Shown: positions 9,736 through 19,400, counted from the first letter of the stretch. The stretch is DNA of 29,757 nt from Lobosporangium transversale (GCF_002105155.1 NW_019029086.1:1-29757), one strand, 5' to 3'. Notes: generated by a model from the letters alone, not told the origin. A program made the numbers and translations.

Positions 9736-11514
9736 CTACAAGACCATGTCCTCGGTCGGTTCTGCAGGATCATCCACTACCGGGGTAGAGGGATCCAGTT
9801 CCGCGACTGCCGCCAGGGCCGAGGGGCCCTCACCCTTGCTCGCGAGTTCTGCGAGGATTGCCATGGTCGAGGGGTCCTCTTCCATGCTCGCGGGGTCCCA
9901 ATCCGATACATCCAAGGTGGATGGCTCGGTCTGAGGGGTTGGCTTGATCCTTTTCACCAGAGGCTCCGCAAGGGCATCTTCATCCTTTGGTAGAGTATCA
10001 GCTTCCTTCGTGGTCGCCTTTTCTTTGCCTTTTGAGCTCAGAGGTCTGGCGTTAGAAGTGCTAGGGGTTGCTATCTTTCTCGCTGGTGAGTTAAATAGCC
10101 GCCCCTTCTGCCGCTGGTTGCTCGTAGAGGATTCCGCGCTGCAAGAAGTGAACATCGGCTCTTTTGGGAGAGTAAACGTGAAGCTTCCGGATGTAGCGTT
10201 GGCTGCCACTGGGGCAGTTTTGCTTACTTCCTTGCTCGTTTGTTTACTCTCGAGCTTTTTGCCTGACTCCTTGGCCTTTTTCTGCGCCCGTTGCTTTTTC
10301 CTGTTCTTGCGAGAGTTAGACTCAGGCTTTGAACTAGAAGTAGCGGTGGCGTTACTAGAAGCTTTGGAGGGCGGCATACGTCTCTTCCTTCCCTGCGTTT
10401 GATAGCCATCTGGATCTAGGCGTGTTGTTGGTGCGGACGAGGTATTCGCCTGCGTTGTTGAAGTTGGTGGCCTTTTGTTGTTGTTGGTTGGGGGGGCCGT
10501 GGTGGTAGTGGTTGGAGACTTGACTACTACCCTTGGTGGTGCCTGGGTTGTCTCCTTGCCGTACCTAGGAGCTAGGATTGGCGTGAATAGTGGACGGATC
10601 TCCTCCAGGTATAGGGTCCGTGGTGTCCTGCACTCTGCTGTCAGGTGAGTAAGACTGCCACAGTTGTAGCAGAATTTTCCAGCTGTCTCCCAGGTGAAGA
10701 CGGTGTTGAGGCCGAACAGCGAGGCTGCTCTGATCAACTCCGTATCCGGCAGAGTGGTGTCGTGAAGGGCCAGGGTGAAGCTGACCTCTCCGTTTTTGAT
10801 CTTTGAGCCGGGACGGATGACGCCATATTCAATATCGCGTACTGTTCCGATTGCTGCATACAGCTTGTTGAGGGCTGCTTGCAGTGCCGACTCGTCGGCG
10901 TGAGGTCCCACTGTTGGAGACCTGATCCTTTCCTCCAGCTTGTTGGTGTAGCGCGTCCTGGAGGGGCATAGGAGAGTGTCTCCTATGGCTACTTTGGTGT
11001 TAAGGGCGCGTGCGTACTTCTCTTCGTCGTCGAAGATGGCACACATGCTACCTTTAGAGATGGATATTTGGATCGGCTCCACTGCATCGCCAATGGCTAG
11101 CATGACCGAGGGGCGCATATCCATGCGCGCCAATGGGTAGGCAACCACAAGTCCCCCGAATCCCGTCGGTGGGAGGTGTTGGGTCTCGTCGAATGAGACT
11201 ACCTTGAGGAGACTTTTGCCCTTTGCTCTGTCCGCGTAGGAAAGCATACGTGGTGTGGCTGGGGCAGGGGTTGCCGGAGTTTGAGCCTCCTTGTTGTTGT
11301 TGTTGTTGTTGTTGTTTTTTTTGCTCTTTTTAAGAGCCGCCGCATTTAGGGTTTGTTGGGCTGGAGGAGGGGCGGATGGATTTACATCCATCGGTGCTGG
11401 TCTTTCGACCTCTGCATCCATCTCAAAATCACCCTGAGGATCTTGAGAAGCGTTACCCATCTCCAGCTGGGCCTGATCCTTTCCGGGATCTGGCTGCACT
11501 GGGGGTGCAGTCAT
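9736..11514 (-). CDS. LINE copy B ORF1, Gag-like CCHC protein
   Basis: Intact 592-residue ORF1 paired with intact ORF2. It has the same layout as copy A: disordered N-terminus, Lys cluster with Asn8 at about 67-74, central region, CCHC knuckle (C282, C285, H290, C295), Ser/Thr/Lys-rich segment at about 395-450 and acidic C-terminus. The single knuckle and basic tracts support RNA binding; packaging of element RNA is the family role, not something shown here. One visible difference from copy A is Phe for Ser within the basic region. The start is the first ATG after the leader, and the N-terminal segment is rich in Pro, Gln and acidic residues. Confidence 0.9.
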   Translation of the reverse strand: MTAPPVQPDPGKDQAQLEMGNASQDPQGDFEMDAEVERPAPMDVNPSAPPPAQQTLNAAALKKSKKNNNNNNNNKEAQTPATPAPATPRMLSYADRAKGKSLLKVVSFDETQHLPPTGFGGLVVAYPLARMDMRPSVMLAIGDAVEPIQISISKGSMCAIFDDEEKYARALNTKVAIGDTLLCPSRTRYTNKLEERIRSPTVGPHADESALQAALNKLYAAIGTVRDIEYGVIRPGSKIKNGEVSFTLALHDTTLPDTELIRAASLFGLNTVFTWETAGKFCYNCGSLTHLTAECRTPRTLYLEEIRPLFTPILAPRYGKETTQAPPRVVVKSPTTTTTAPPTNNNKRPPTSTTQANTSSAPTTRLDPDGYQTQGRKRRMPPSKASSNATATSSSKPESNSRKNRKKQRAQKKAKESGKKLESKQTSKEVSKTAPVAANATSGSFTFTLPKEPMFTSCSAESSTSNQRQKGRLFNSPARKIATPSTSNARPLSSKGKEKATTKEADTLPKDEDALAEPLVKRIKPTPQTEPSTLDVSDWDPASMEEDPSTMAILAELASKGEGPSALAAVAELDPSTPVVDDPAEPTEDMVL

Positions 11515-11636
11515 TGTAGAAATGTAAAAAAACTTGTAGAGGGGTACTGAAGGGGATGTGGAAAAATACAGGGGAAGGGGAACTCTATTTCAGGGAATTT
11601 AGAGTTTGCGAAAATTGCGGAAGGAAAAGGTTGCTC

Positions 11637-11662
11637 TGCTCTACCATTTGAGCTAGATCCCC
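11637..11662 (-). promoter_or_regulatory. tRNA 5'-half-like segment with A-box match (copy B leader)
   Basis: This segment is identical to the one at 5414-5439. Here the last bases GAGCA are followed by a second GAGCA and one extra A before the common pyrimidine-rich sequence resumes, a 6-nt difference from copy A. A change exactly at the edge of the tRNA-like segment suggests that edge is a junction rather than arbitrary sequence. Confidence 0.6.
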
Positions 11663-11815
11663 ACTCGTTGTGGTGGGTGTGTTTATGGTTTATTCGAATT
11701 TCGGGCTCTCAAGAGCTATCTCACTATCTTCTGTCCTATATTGGAGCTCCCTGCTGGCCCCCACGTCGTTCATTCACGCGGGTCTTTCAGCGGTAATAGT
11801 CCGTTCGCGCCCTTG

Positions 11816-11889
11816 GCGTCAAACGAGCTAGCACTAGAATATTGGAGGGGTGAAGCAAGCATATAAGCTGCATGTGTGCCGTTTGACGC
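11816..11889. repeat. 10-bp perfect inverted repeat in LINE leader (copy B)
   Basis: GCGTCAAACG at 11816-11825 and CGTTTGACGC at 11880-11889, with the same 54-nt spacing as in copy A. Conservation is uninformative about function because the whole leader is nearly identical between copies. Confidence 0.75.
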
Positions 11890-11927
11890 TATATGTACAG
11901 GGGCGGAAGGAAGGGTAGCTCGGGGGG

Positions 11928-11955
11928 TTTTTTTTTTTTTTTTTTTTTTTTTTTT
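11928..11955 (-). repeat. Poly(A) tail of LINE copy C with CA-rich 3' UTR
   Basis: Twenty-eight T on the plus strand followed by the same GT/TA microsatellite as in copy B (11956-11980). It marks the element 3' end and directly abuts the leader of copy B. One substitution in the 3' UTR (near 11997) separates it from copy B. Confidence 0.9.
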
Positions 11956-12022
11956 GTGTGTGTATGTGTGTATGTGTGTATTAGGGTATATTGCCGCTTT
12001 TTAAGGTTAAGCTTTTAAGGTT

Positions 12023-15000
12023 TTAGTCGGGCGTCACAGGGTGGAACAGTGCGTCAAATTTTGGTCCTCCTCCATCGGTCACTTGGATAAATGGTGCATG
12101 TTCCCACTCTGCCTTGAACTCTTGCCGGTGCTTGTCTCGCTCTTGCTGGTTCTGGCCCTGGGCTTGTTGGCGGTTGTTATTGTTCCTCGATTTCTTGTCT
12201 CGTTGGCACGCGCGTATCCAGTCATCAGCGGCTCGTCGTCGGATGTTCTGCATGAATATCGTCTCGAGGTCTCCTTTCTTGACTGTCTGTCCGTCTCCCA
12301 GCTGACAGAACGTCACGTATATCGCCCACACCGCTGCCGAGTGGATGTGGATCGCCAGAGGTGCTTCTTCCTCAATGTCTGTCCGTGGCCAGCAGAGGAT
12401 TCGGTCCTTGGCGGTTATGCTAAAACGAGTAGTAGGATAAAGCGCTGTGAGTTTTTGGTGCACTGTATCCCAAAAGGCTTTCAAATCAGAACAGTCATGG
12501 AATGCATGCACATTGTCTTCAAGCTGGGTAGAGTCGCATCGGCGACAGAAGCCTAGTGTGTTGCTATCATTCCAAAATCGTCTGATATTGTTGGTCAAAA
12601 CCCTTTTGTGCGCTAGGAGGAAAAGCAGATCTTTTTCCTTGTTGCGTCGGTGTTTGTGGTGTAGGCGAGTGTACATTGTCCTCGCCTGTGCCGTTGTGAG
12701 GTCCCATGGCGTATTGTCTGTCGTGTGCTCATTAGCATCACGAAGGTGGTCCGCCTGGTTTCTTTGTTTTAGTAGGATTGGTTGGATAACTCGCCGAGCT
12801 TTGCGAACTGTAAACTCTCCCAGTAGGAAAGTCGTGTCTGCCAGTCCTAGCGTCAATGCTTCTTTTCGCTCCCTGTCAAAGTCTTTAGTTTCATCCCGTG
12901 TGGGCTGTAGTAATGACCATGCATACAGTGTTTGGTGCACACTTGCGTCTGCTCCTTTGTATGTGACTGAGCGAGCTGCTGTGCTCGGTTGTAGTATGAT
13001 GTGGTTAGTGGCACACTGAATCAGTTTCGGTTCCGCTATCCTCTCTGGTAGAGTATACTCTGCACAATCTTCAAACACGTCCGCCCACTTGGTCTCTTCT
13101 AGCAGCCATCTAGCCATCCACTTTGCTTTCAGCGCCTGCACCTGAGACCGTGGGTGGATCATCCCCCATCCTCCCTCTGACTTTGGTTTGAAAAATTCCT
13201 CGAGTTTGATGCGGCTGCGCCTTCCGCTCCATAGAATCTCTTTTAGTATCCTGTCTAGTGCAGTATAAAAAGGAGAAGAAAATGGGTAGAATGGTGCGCA
13301 GTGCCATATTTTTGAAAGAAGGTATGTATTGATTATAGTCACCCGTCCTTGTAGAGAAAGCCCTCGCAGTCGCCATGTGGCTGTCGCTCTTCGAAGATCT
13401 GCCAGGATCTGGGTCTCTATGGTTGGCATATTATAGCCTTCCGCAGAAATGTAGATCCCTAGATGCTTGAATGGCTTTCCGTATTCCTCCCAGCTGTAGT
13501 CTGGTAGGCGGATGTAGTCGTGTGACCAGGTGTTGAGTGGGATTAATACTGTCTTGTCTTTGTTGACCTTGGCTCCAGATGCCTTCTCGTGAAGAGATAG
13601 CGCCCTTTGTACTATGGCTTCGTCACCTTTGGCCACCATCAGATTTGTATCGTCTGCGAAAGCGCATGCGATTGCATAACCATCTGGTGTTGGGATGCCT
13701 TGGGCTTTGAGCACATAAAAGTTGAGGAAAGGTTCAATAGCAAAGTTGAACAAGAGTGGTGCTAGTGGATCTCCTTGTCTTAGGCCTCGAGTGATCGAGA
13801 ATGGCTGTGATAGCTCTCCGTTGACAATAAGCCGACTAGTTGGTTTGAGGTAGCAGCGCCCGATCCAGCGTCGTATCCTTGGTCCGAAGCCAAAGGCCTG
13901 TAGGGCCGCTCTGAGGTACTTCCATTCCACTCTATCATATGCTTTTTCCTGGTCAAGACTAAGAATCGCATAAGCTGGCAGGTCTGGTTTTCTCCTCCGA
14001 GACGGCGGATACTGTTGCTGTTGGTCAATATAATTGGCGTATTCAGCGCGTTGCGTGGGGGTTGTTTGGTGGTGAACATGCTTCATTGCAAGGTGTGTCT
14101 GAAAGACATTGTCATGGCCTTGTCGACCTTTGACGAATCCAGTCTGCCATTCTCCCAAGAGTTTGACAGCCACCCTGTTGATGCGTTCAGTCAGTGCTTT
14201 GGTAAAGATTTTGTAGTCGCAGTTGATCAGCGAGATTGGTCTGTAGTTCTGGGGGAGTGTCCTATCGCCTTTCTTGTGAAAGAGAGCGACAACTGAGCGT
14301 CCATGGGATGCAGGCAGTCGGGATCCCTCCGCTGTGGCTTCATTGAAGATCTGCGTAAGGATCGTAGAAAACAAGTCCAGAAATGCTTTGTAGAATTCAA
14401 AGGGTAGGCCATCCTCGCCTGGTGATTTACTGTTCGCACTCAGTTTCACTGCATTCTCAACCTCCGTCACTGTTAGATCAGAGTCGAGCATGTTTACATC
14501 CACGTCTTCTAATTTCCTAGTGAGTTCGCCCAAGAGTGTAGTTCGAGCGGTCGTGTCCGAACCCTGCGATGTGTAAATACCTTCCCAGTATGTCCTGACA
14601 GCTTCCTGGATATCCTCTTGCGAGGTAGCCGTGGTGCCGTCTGGTCGTCTGGCTGCTGGAATCAGTTTTTTCTTTTTCTTTTGGTTGAGTATGTTTGTAA
14701 AATATGGCGTAGCGACCTCTCCTTCCTCTAACCACTTTACTCTAGCGAGCGTAGCAGTCCTTTCCAGTTGAATCGATTCAAGCTCTACGCTTTCCGCGAT
14801 GAGTCTGTCTCGTTTTTCGACCAGTCTGGTGTTGTAGGGGTCAGCGAGTATGCGTTCGTCATTTTGTCTGATTTTTCTGGCTATTGTGTGTCTCTTTTGA
14901 ATTTGTTGTTTTCTAATTTTTGCACCATACTTCACCGACTCTGCTAGCATCGCCACCTTGGCTCTGTCCCAGAACTCGTGAGTTGGCTCTTCTGGAGAGT

Positions 15001-15892
15001 CTTCTCGTGAGCGTAGGAGAGAGGCCCACAGGTTGCGGATGATAGCATCGTACTCTGGGTCTCGTAGCAAGCGAGTGTCGAGGCTCTTGGTCTTCTCCCC
15101 TGAGGTTGAAGGCGCAATCGCTGACAGCTTACAATGGAGGACCTTGTGATCGCTTCGAATGGCTGGGCATGTCATAGCTCTAGGTGTATTAGAAATATCA
15201 AATAGAGGTTGGGTCATCAGAATAAAGTCAATACGTGTGAGAATCGCTTTATTTCCGTTTTTATGAACATGAGTGAATCGGCTCTCTAACGGAGTTTCGT
15301 CCTCGCCTAGTTCCGGGACTGGATCATATAGATTCAGAGGGATCAGGGCTTGTTCGAGTGATGGCCACAGGGTTTGGTTTCTTTGGGTTAGTAGATCAAG
15401 AGGAGGAGATCTGTCAGTTTGGTCATTAGGATAAGCATTATAGTCACCAGCTAGTATCAAACGTGGGTGCTTGAGTTCGTTGGAGGGAAAGTTTGCAATA
15501 AACTCTGCTCTCTGTTCTCGGTTGGATGGGACGTAGATGCTCGCAAAGCGGTACTCTTCGTCTTCCATTTTGAAATCAGCAAAAATAATGCGTCCTTGTG
15601 AGAGGGTTGTAGTATTGTAGATTTTAATAGACTTGTTGTTGACAAGGATGGCACATTTGCCTGAGCAAAAGCCACCTCTGCCCCACTGGATCATCCAAGC
15701 ATCACTGTCATCCTTCCCTGTAGAGTGTACTGGGTTGAATTCTTGTAATGCTATCAGATCGTATTTGCGGGTTTTTAGCCAACGGAACAAATTTGTGCGT
15801 TTGTCTTGTTTTTGGATGCGATCACAGTTAAATGTGGCCAAGGATATTTGCAGCATTGAGGATAAAATAGATTTGATATGAGACAATGACAA
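12023..15892 (-). CDS. LINE copy C ORF2: endonuclease-reverse transcriptase
   Basis: An intact 1289-residue ORF2, as far as I can see identical in protein sequence to copy B. Endonuclease (E51, GDYN 149-152, D222, SDHK 247-250), reverse transcriptase (D647, RQGDP, FADD 745-748) and the C-terminal CCHC-type finger (1116-1134) are all present. The nucleotide differences from copy B cluster in the first 770 nt of the ORF yet appear to be synonymous, which suggests that this lineage was under protein-level constraint before it was inactivated. Because its own ORF1 and leader are gone, this copy cannot be autonomous and probably lacks its native promoter. Confidence 0.92.
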   Translation of the reverse strand: MSLSHIKSILSSMLQISLATFNCDRIQKQDKRTNLFRWLKTRKYDLIALQEFNPVHSTGKDDSDAWMIQWGRGGFCSGKCAILVNNKSIKIYNTTTLSQGRIIFADFKMEDEEYRFASIYVPSNREQRAEFIANFPSNELKHPRLILAGDYNAYPNDQTDRSPPLDLLTQRNQTLWPSLEQALIPLNLYDPVPELGEDETPLESRFTHVHKNGNKAILTRIDFILMTQPLFDISNTPRAMTCPAIRSDHKVLHCKLSAIAPSTSGEKTKSLDTRLLRDPEYDAIIRNLWASLLRSREDSPEEPTHEFWDRAKVAMLAESVKYGAKIRKQQIQKRHTIARKIRQNDERILADPYNTRLVEKRDRLIAESVELESIQLERTATLARVKWLEEGEVATPYFTNILNQKKKKKLIPAARRPDGTTATSQEDIQEAVRTYWEGIYTSQGSDTTARTTLLGELTRKLEDVDVNMLDSDLTVTEVENAVKLSANSKSPGEDGLPFEFYKAFLDLFSTILTQIFNEATAEGSRLPASHGRSVVALFHKKGDRTLPQNYRPISLINCDYKIFTKALTERINRVAVKLLGEWQTGFVKGRQGHDNVFQTHLAMKHVHHQTTPTQRAEYANYIDQQQQYPPSRRRKPDLPAYAILSLDQEKAYDRVEWKYLRAALQAFGFGPRIRRWIGRCYLKPTSRLIVNGELSQPFSITRGLRQGDPLAPLLFNFAIEPFLNFYVLKAQGIPTPDGYAIACAFADDTNLMVAKGDEAIVQRALSLHEKASGAKVNKDKTVLIPLNTWSHDYIRLPDYSWEEYGKPFKHLGIYISAEGYNMPTIETQILADLRRATATWRLRGLSLQGRVTIINTYLLSKIWHCAPFYPFSSPFYTALDRILKEILWSGRRSRIKLEEFFKPKSEGGWGMIHPRSQVQALKAKWMARWLLEETKWADVFEDCAEYTLPERIAEPKLIQCATNHIILQPSTAARSVTYKGADASVHQTLYAWSLLQPTRDETKDFDRERKEALTLGLADTTFLLGEFTVRKARRVIQPILLKQRNQADHLRDANEHTTDNTPWDLTTAQARTMYTRLHHKHRRNKEKDLLFLLAHKRVLTNNIRRFWNDSNTLGFCRRCDSTQLEDNVHAFHDCSDLKAFWDTVHQKLTALYPTTRFSITAKDRILCWPRTDIEEEAPLAIHIHSAAVWAIYVTFCQLGDGQTVKKGDLETIFMQNIRRRAADDWIRACQRDKKSRNNNNRQQAQGQNQQERDKHRQEFKAEWEHAPFIQVTDGGGPKFDALFHPVTPD

Positions 15893-15961
15893 AAAGGCAA
15901 ACTTAAAAAATTAAGGTTTTAATTTAATTTTTTTCTCTTGACTTTTTATTGTCTCTTGTCT

Positions 15962-16100
15962 CTACAAGTCCATGTCCTCGTTCGCTTCAGGTGGGTGGTC
16001 TACTACCGGGGTAGAGGGATCCAGTTTCGCAACTGCCGCCAGGGCCGAGGGGCTCTCACCATTGCTCGCAAGTTCCGCGAGGATTGCCATGGTCGAGGGG
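15962..16100 (-). pseudogene. LINE copy C ORF1, C-terminal fragment
   Basis: Only the last 45 or so codons of ORF1 remain, in frame to a stop at 15962-15964. The encoded tail (from about MAILAELAS to EDMDL) aligns with the ORF1 C-termini of copies A and B but has several substitutions, including a different pre-terminal segment. The 5' part is cut off by the chromovirus terminus at 16101. The separation from ORF2 is about the same as in copies A and B. Confidence 0.8.
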
Positions 16101-16240
16101 TGAAATATGCCAGGATCATAATAAGTAACGAGAACGAAAGAAAGATGTCTTTATTATGATCCAGGGATCTTCGTTAAATAAAAAGGGGTAAAAATCTTAG
16201 CTCTAGTAAAAACCCATATAAATGACTGCTAATCGCAACA
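16101..16240 (-). repeat. Putative 3' LTR of chromovirus copy 1 (about 140 bp)
   Basis: On the minus strand the segment starts with TGTTGCGATTAG and ends with TATTTCA, giving the TG...CA termini typical of LTRs, and it lies three bases beyond a GGAGGGGGAG polypurine tract. Its outer 63 nt contain an AATAAA signal inside a 12-bp inverted repeat. Copy 2 begins with the same sequence at an unrelated site, which fixes the outer boundary. The inner boundary is inferred from the tract, because no 5' LTR is available for comparison. Confidence 0.6.
16113..16162. repeat. 12-bp inverted repeat at LTR end (copy 1)
   Basis: GGATCATAATAA (16113-16124) and TTATTATGATCC (16151-16162) are exact inverted repeats with a 26-nt loop, 12 bp from the LTR terminus. 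On the element strand the first arm contains AATAAA, so the hairpin may overlap the transcript 3' processing region. Confidence 0.7.
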
Positions 16241-16243
16241 TAA

Positions 16244-16253
16244 CTCCCCCTCC
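16244..16253 (-). other. Polypurine tract of chromovirus copy 1
   Basis: GGAGGGGGAG on the minus strand, followed by TTA and the TGTTGCG LTR start. This is the standard plus-strand priming site position for LTR retrotransposons. It is identical in copy 2. Confidence 0.6.
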
Positions 16254-16293
16254 AGACGAGCGTCCAGGTAAGAGCGATTGCTTATAAAGCTTT

Positions 16294-16360
16294 CAAGGAA
16301 AATATATAAAAACCTTCCTATTAGGATAGTTAGTATAGAAGGAAAAGTATAAAAACCTTC
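16294..16360. repeat. Two GAAGG...CCTTC modules in the 3' non-coding region (copy 1)
   Basis: Two modules of about 23 nt, each of the pattern AAGGAAAA, A/T-rich spacer, AACCTTC, lie at about 16294-16318 and 16338-16360. Arms of about five bases can pair. Copy 2 has three such modules. The surrounding 16254-16467 is non-coding, AT-rich and lies between the pol stop and the polypurine tract. Confidence 0.55.
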
Positions 16361-16467
16361 TAAATAAAAAGGGTAAAAATAATAAAACCTTTGATAGTGA
16401 GGAAAACGTTCATGCTGTTAATGCATGCGTACAAAAACCTTAGTGAAGCTACATTCGTTTTTTGCTT

Positions 16468-19400
16468 CTACCTTCTGTTCTTAAGTCTTTTCTGAGCCCT
16501 TGACTCTACAACTGTTGCAGGTTGCTTCCTCTTAGCCATTTTGGCAATCATATGAGGGTTTTTCTGATTAAGCTTTTTATAGTACTTATTGATCATTGCT
16601 TTGGAGTCAAAATCTTCGTACCTAAGTTGCGAGTTGTGCTCATCGTCATATCCTTTCCACTTAACTGTGTACAGTGTCTCTCCCCCTCAGAAGTTTCATG
16701 ACTAAGAATCGCTTCGACTTCATAATGGTCATCGGCGTCATCTGAAGCAACAAGTGGTCGATCCACTAGCTTAAGTTGTTCAGGAGCAAAATTACGAGGT
16801 AACAGTTGTCTCATCGCGTCACGGAGAACATAGGTACCATGAACAGTGCGGCGAACAACCTGAAACGGTCCAATGTATTTATTATCAAATGCACTATTGG
16901 CCAAGGGGTCTTCGATCATTACATAGGCGGCAATCGGGAAGTCAGTTATAAAATGATTTGAGTTGAATTTGTCTACCATCTTCTGCTGCGAGGCTGTACT
17001 CTTAGCTGCAATAGCAGGGAATGCAAGGTCAGTAAGATACTTCAAGCGCTCATTCAGTTCTGATTCAAATAGCAATCGTGATTCCGATGACGAGAAGTCA
17101 GATATGCCAGCGAAAGATCGACCATAAAACAGCGAAAAAGGCGCCGAGCCATGAAGGCTAACAATTCTAGTATTCATTTGTAACAGGACCATAGGAAGTT
17201 GGTCATCCCATTTAGTGATTTCGCCTTGAATAGATTTCTGCAAGAGATCTTTAAGGGAACGGACATTACGTTCTGCTAAGCCATTTGCCCGAGGATGATA
17301 AGGCGTAGTAAGCCTATGATCAATCTCAAGCTTGGTAGTTAACGATCTGACAACTAAGTTGACAAATTCAGTCCCATAATCACCCTGGATAATTTTAGGG
17401 AAGCCAATGGAGCAGAATAATTTGAAAAATTGAGCGGCGACAGTGACCGCATTACGATTAGGTATTGGTTCGATAAAAACAAACCTCGTGCATACATCTA
17501 CGGCGAGAAGAGCGTATTCGTTGCCTGCGTCGCTGACAGGAAATTGGGCTAGGTCAAAGGCTATGTGCTCGCCTGGTAGAGTAGCATGTATTGCTTTGAG
17601 TGGATGGTAGCCTTTACGCACGATATTATAGTGCTGGCAAGCAGAGCATTGTCTTATCCACTGATTGCAGGTTTCACGCATTTTGGGCCAGTTATACCCT
17701 TGCTGCTGCAATGATAAAACCATGGCATTAATACCAAGGTGTCCAAAGCTGTGTGTATCTTTCAAAAGTTGCTTTTGCTGATCATCAGTAGGCGCCACTC
17801 GTTGCACTTCTTGATCTTGAATCTGGTGCACATAAGGTAAAGAAGTATCAAGACTTTCAATCCTTGGAATAAGATCTGCTGATTGCGTAACTATTAGAGG
17901 ATCAGTTGTGTCAGTGGAGCGTAAGCTGCGTCTCATTGATACTGCAGATACTCTTGTAGACTCTGATTGAGAAGACTCTGGATGGGTCGGACTATTTCCT
18001 CGGGCCCATAATTCGTCAGGAAAAGCTCTCGATAGCGCATCAGGAATAATGTTCAGCAATCCAGGTCTGTAAATGCATTGGAAACCATGGCTGAGAAGGG
18101 TTTCTCTCCAGTCCGCTAGGATCTAAGAAAGTTCCTTTTGTTCATGGATATCAGTGAGTGGTTTGTGATCAGTGTATAGGGTGAATTTACGACCCCAAAA
18201 GTAATAGTGAAACTTTTTGCAAGCATAGATAATGCCTAAAAGTTCTTTCTTATATGCTGGGTAGTTGCGTTCGTGGTTCTTTAAAGCTCTAGCCATAAAA
18301 GAAATATAGTTGACTTTGGTGTTATCTTCAGGACCATTTGGTAATTGATAAAGAACTGCGTCAATGCCTAGATTGGACGCGTCAGTGGCCACATAAAAGG
18401 GCTGAGAGAAGTCAGGGAATGACAATACAGGTGCTGATATGATGAGCTGTTTCAACTGATTAAAACAACGCATTTCTAAATCACCAAGTGTAAAGCGTCC
18501 TTTGACGTTTCACAATTTATCCAAAGGTGCTGCCAAAGTACTAAAGAGGGGTATGTATTCTCTGAAGTAGTTAAACATCCCAAGGTACCTTTGTACCATT
18601 TTGTCATCGGTGGGAGGAGCCCATGATTGAACATTAGCAACTTTTTCTGGATTATTCCTTCTACCATTTGCATCGATGACGAACCCTAGCAACAAAACTT
18701 CCATGCGGAGGAAATTGCTTTTTTCCCTATTGATAATCAAATTGGCACCAGTCAACAGTGTAATCACCAATTTGACATGTTCAGTATGCTCTTCAATGCT
18801 GTCGGAGAAAATGACAATGTCATCAACATAAGCGCTAACGAAGTGAAGATCTCCAAGCAATTGAGACATTCCTCTTTGGAATATACTGGTCATAGGCTTC
18901 AACCCAAAAGGAGCACGAGCAAACATATATTGTTTGTTCATATGCTTAAATGCCGTGTAGGGTTGGCTTTTCTCATCCAGAGGTAATCTATGATATGCTT
19001 GTGACAAGTCAATTGTAGTAAAATACTTATGACCTGCAGCTCGTTCCAATATTTCGGAAATGATAGGGATAGGAAAGTTATCAATATCCACGAGCTGCTT
19101 ATTCAGCGTTCTTGGGTCAAGACAGACTCTGTATTTAATAATTTCGCCTTCTAAGTTCTTCCTTGCTGCTAGCGTGAGAGAGTTATTGTAGGGATTGCCC
19201 TTAGGCGCCTCAACTATAACTCCATTGTCTAACCATTTCTGTACGGTGGTATTGACTTCATCCATTTCTACTTGCGCGTAGAACCTACGAGAGCGTTCTT
19301 GAATCACGCAGTCATCTCTGAATTTTAGATGGACTCTCATGATGTCTAGTGGACAGTGACTCTTAGGGTCAATCTAGCTATTAGAGCAAAGGAAGGGCTC

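Larger units (their letters stand above)
5704..11927 (-). mobile_element. LINE copy B, full length
   Basis: This is the only complete copy in the window: A-tail (27 nt on the sense strand), CA-rich 3' UTR, intact ORF2, 68-nt gap, intact ORF1 and a roughly 413-bp leader, about 6.22 kb in all. Both ends abut another copy of the same element without intervening host DNA. Having both ORFs intact, endonuclease and reverse transcriptase motifs present and a long A-tail makes it a candidate active or recently active copy. No RNase H domain is recognisable after the reverse transcriptase. Confidence 0.92.
11515..11927 (-). promoter_or_regulatory. LINE copy B 5' leader / junction with copy C
   Basis: This is the same block as 5298-5703, with a 6-nt insertion beside the tRNA-like segment and a single-base indel near 11729. 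On the sense strand it begins with C6 (11922-11927) directly after copy C's A-tail. No reading frame is shared by the two leaders in a way that suggests coding. Its likely role is 5' UTR and internal promoter. Confidence 0.6.
11928..16100 (-). mobile_element. LINE copy C, 5' part removed by chromovirus insertion
   Basis: This is the third LINE copy. It has a 28-nt A-tail, 3' UTR, intact ORF2 and the last 45 or so codons of ORF1. The rest of ORF1 and the leader are absent because an LTR-like sequence begins at 16101. Compared with copy B, the part left of about 15120 is almost identical, about ten substitutions occur in 15121-15890, and the ORF1 fragment differs at over 10% of positions. The missing 5' part may lie beyond the nested chromoviruses outside the window. 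Confidence 0.9.
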
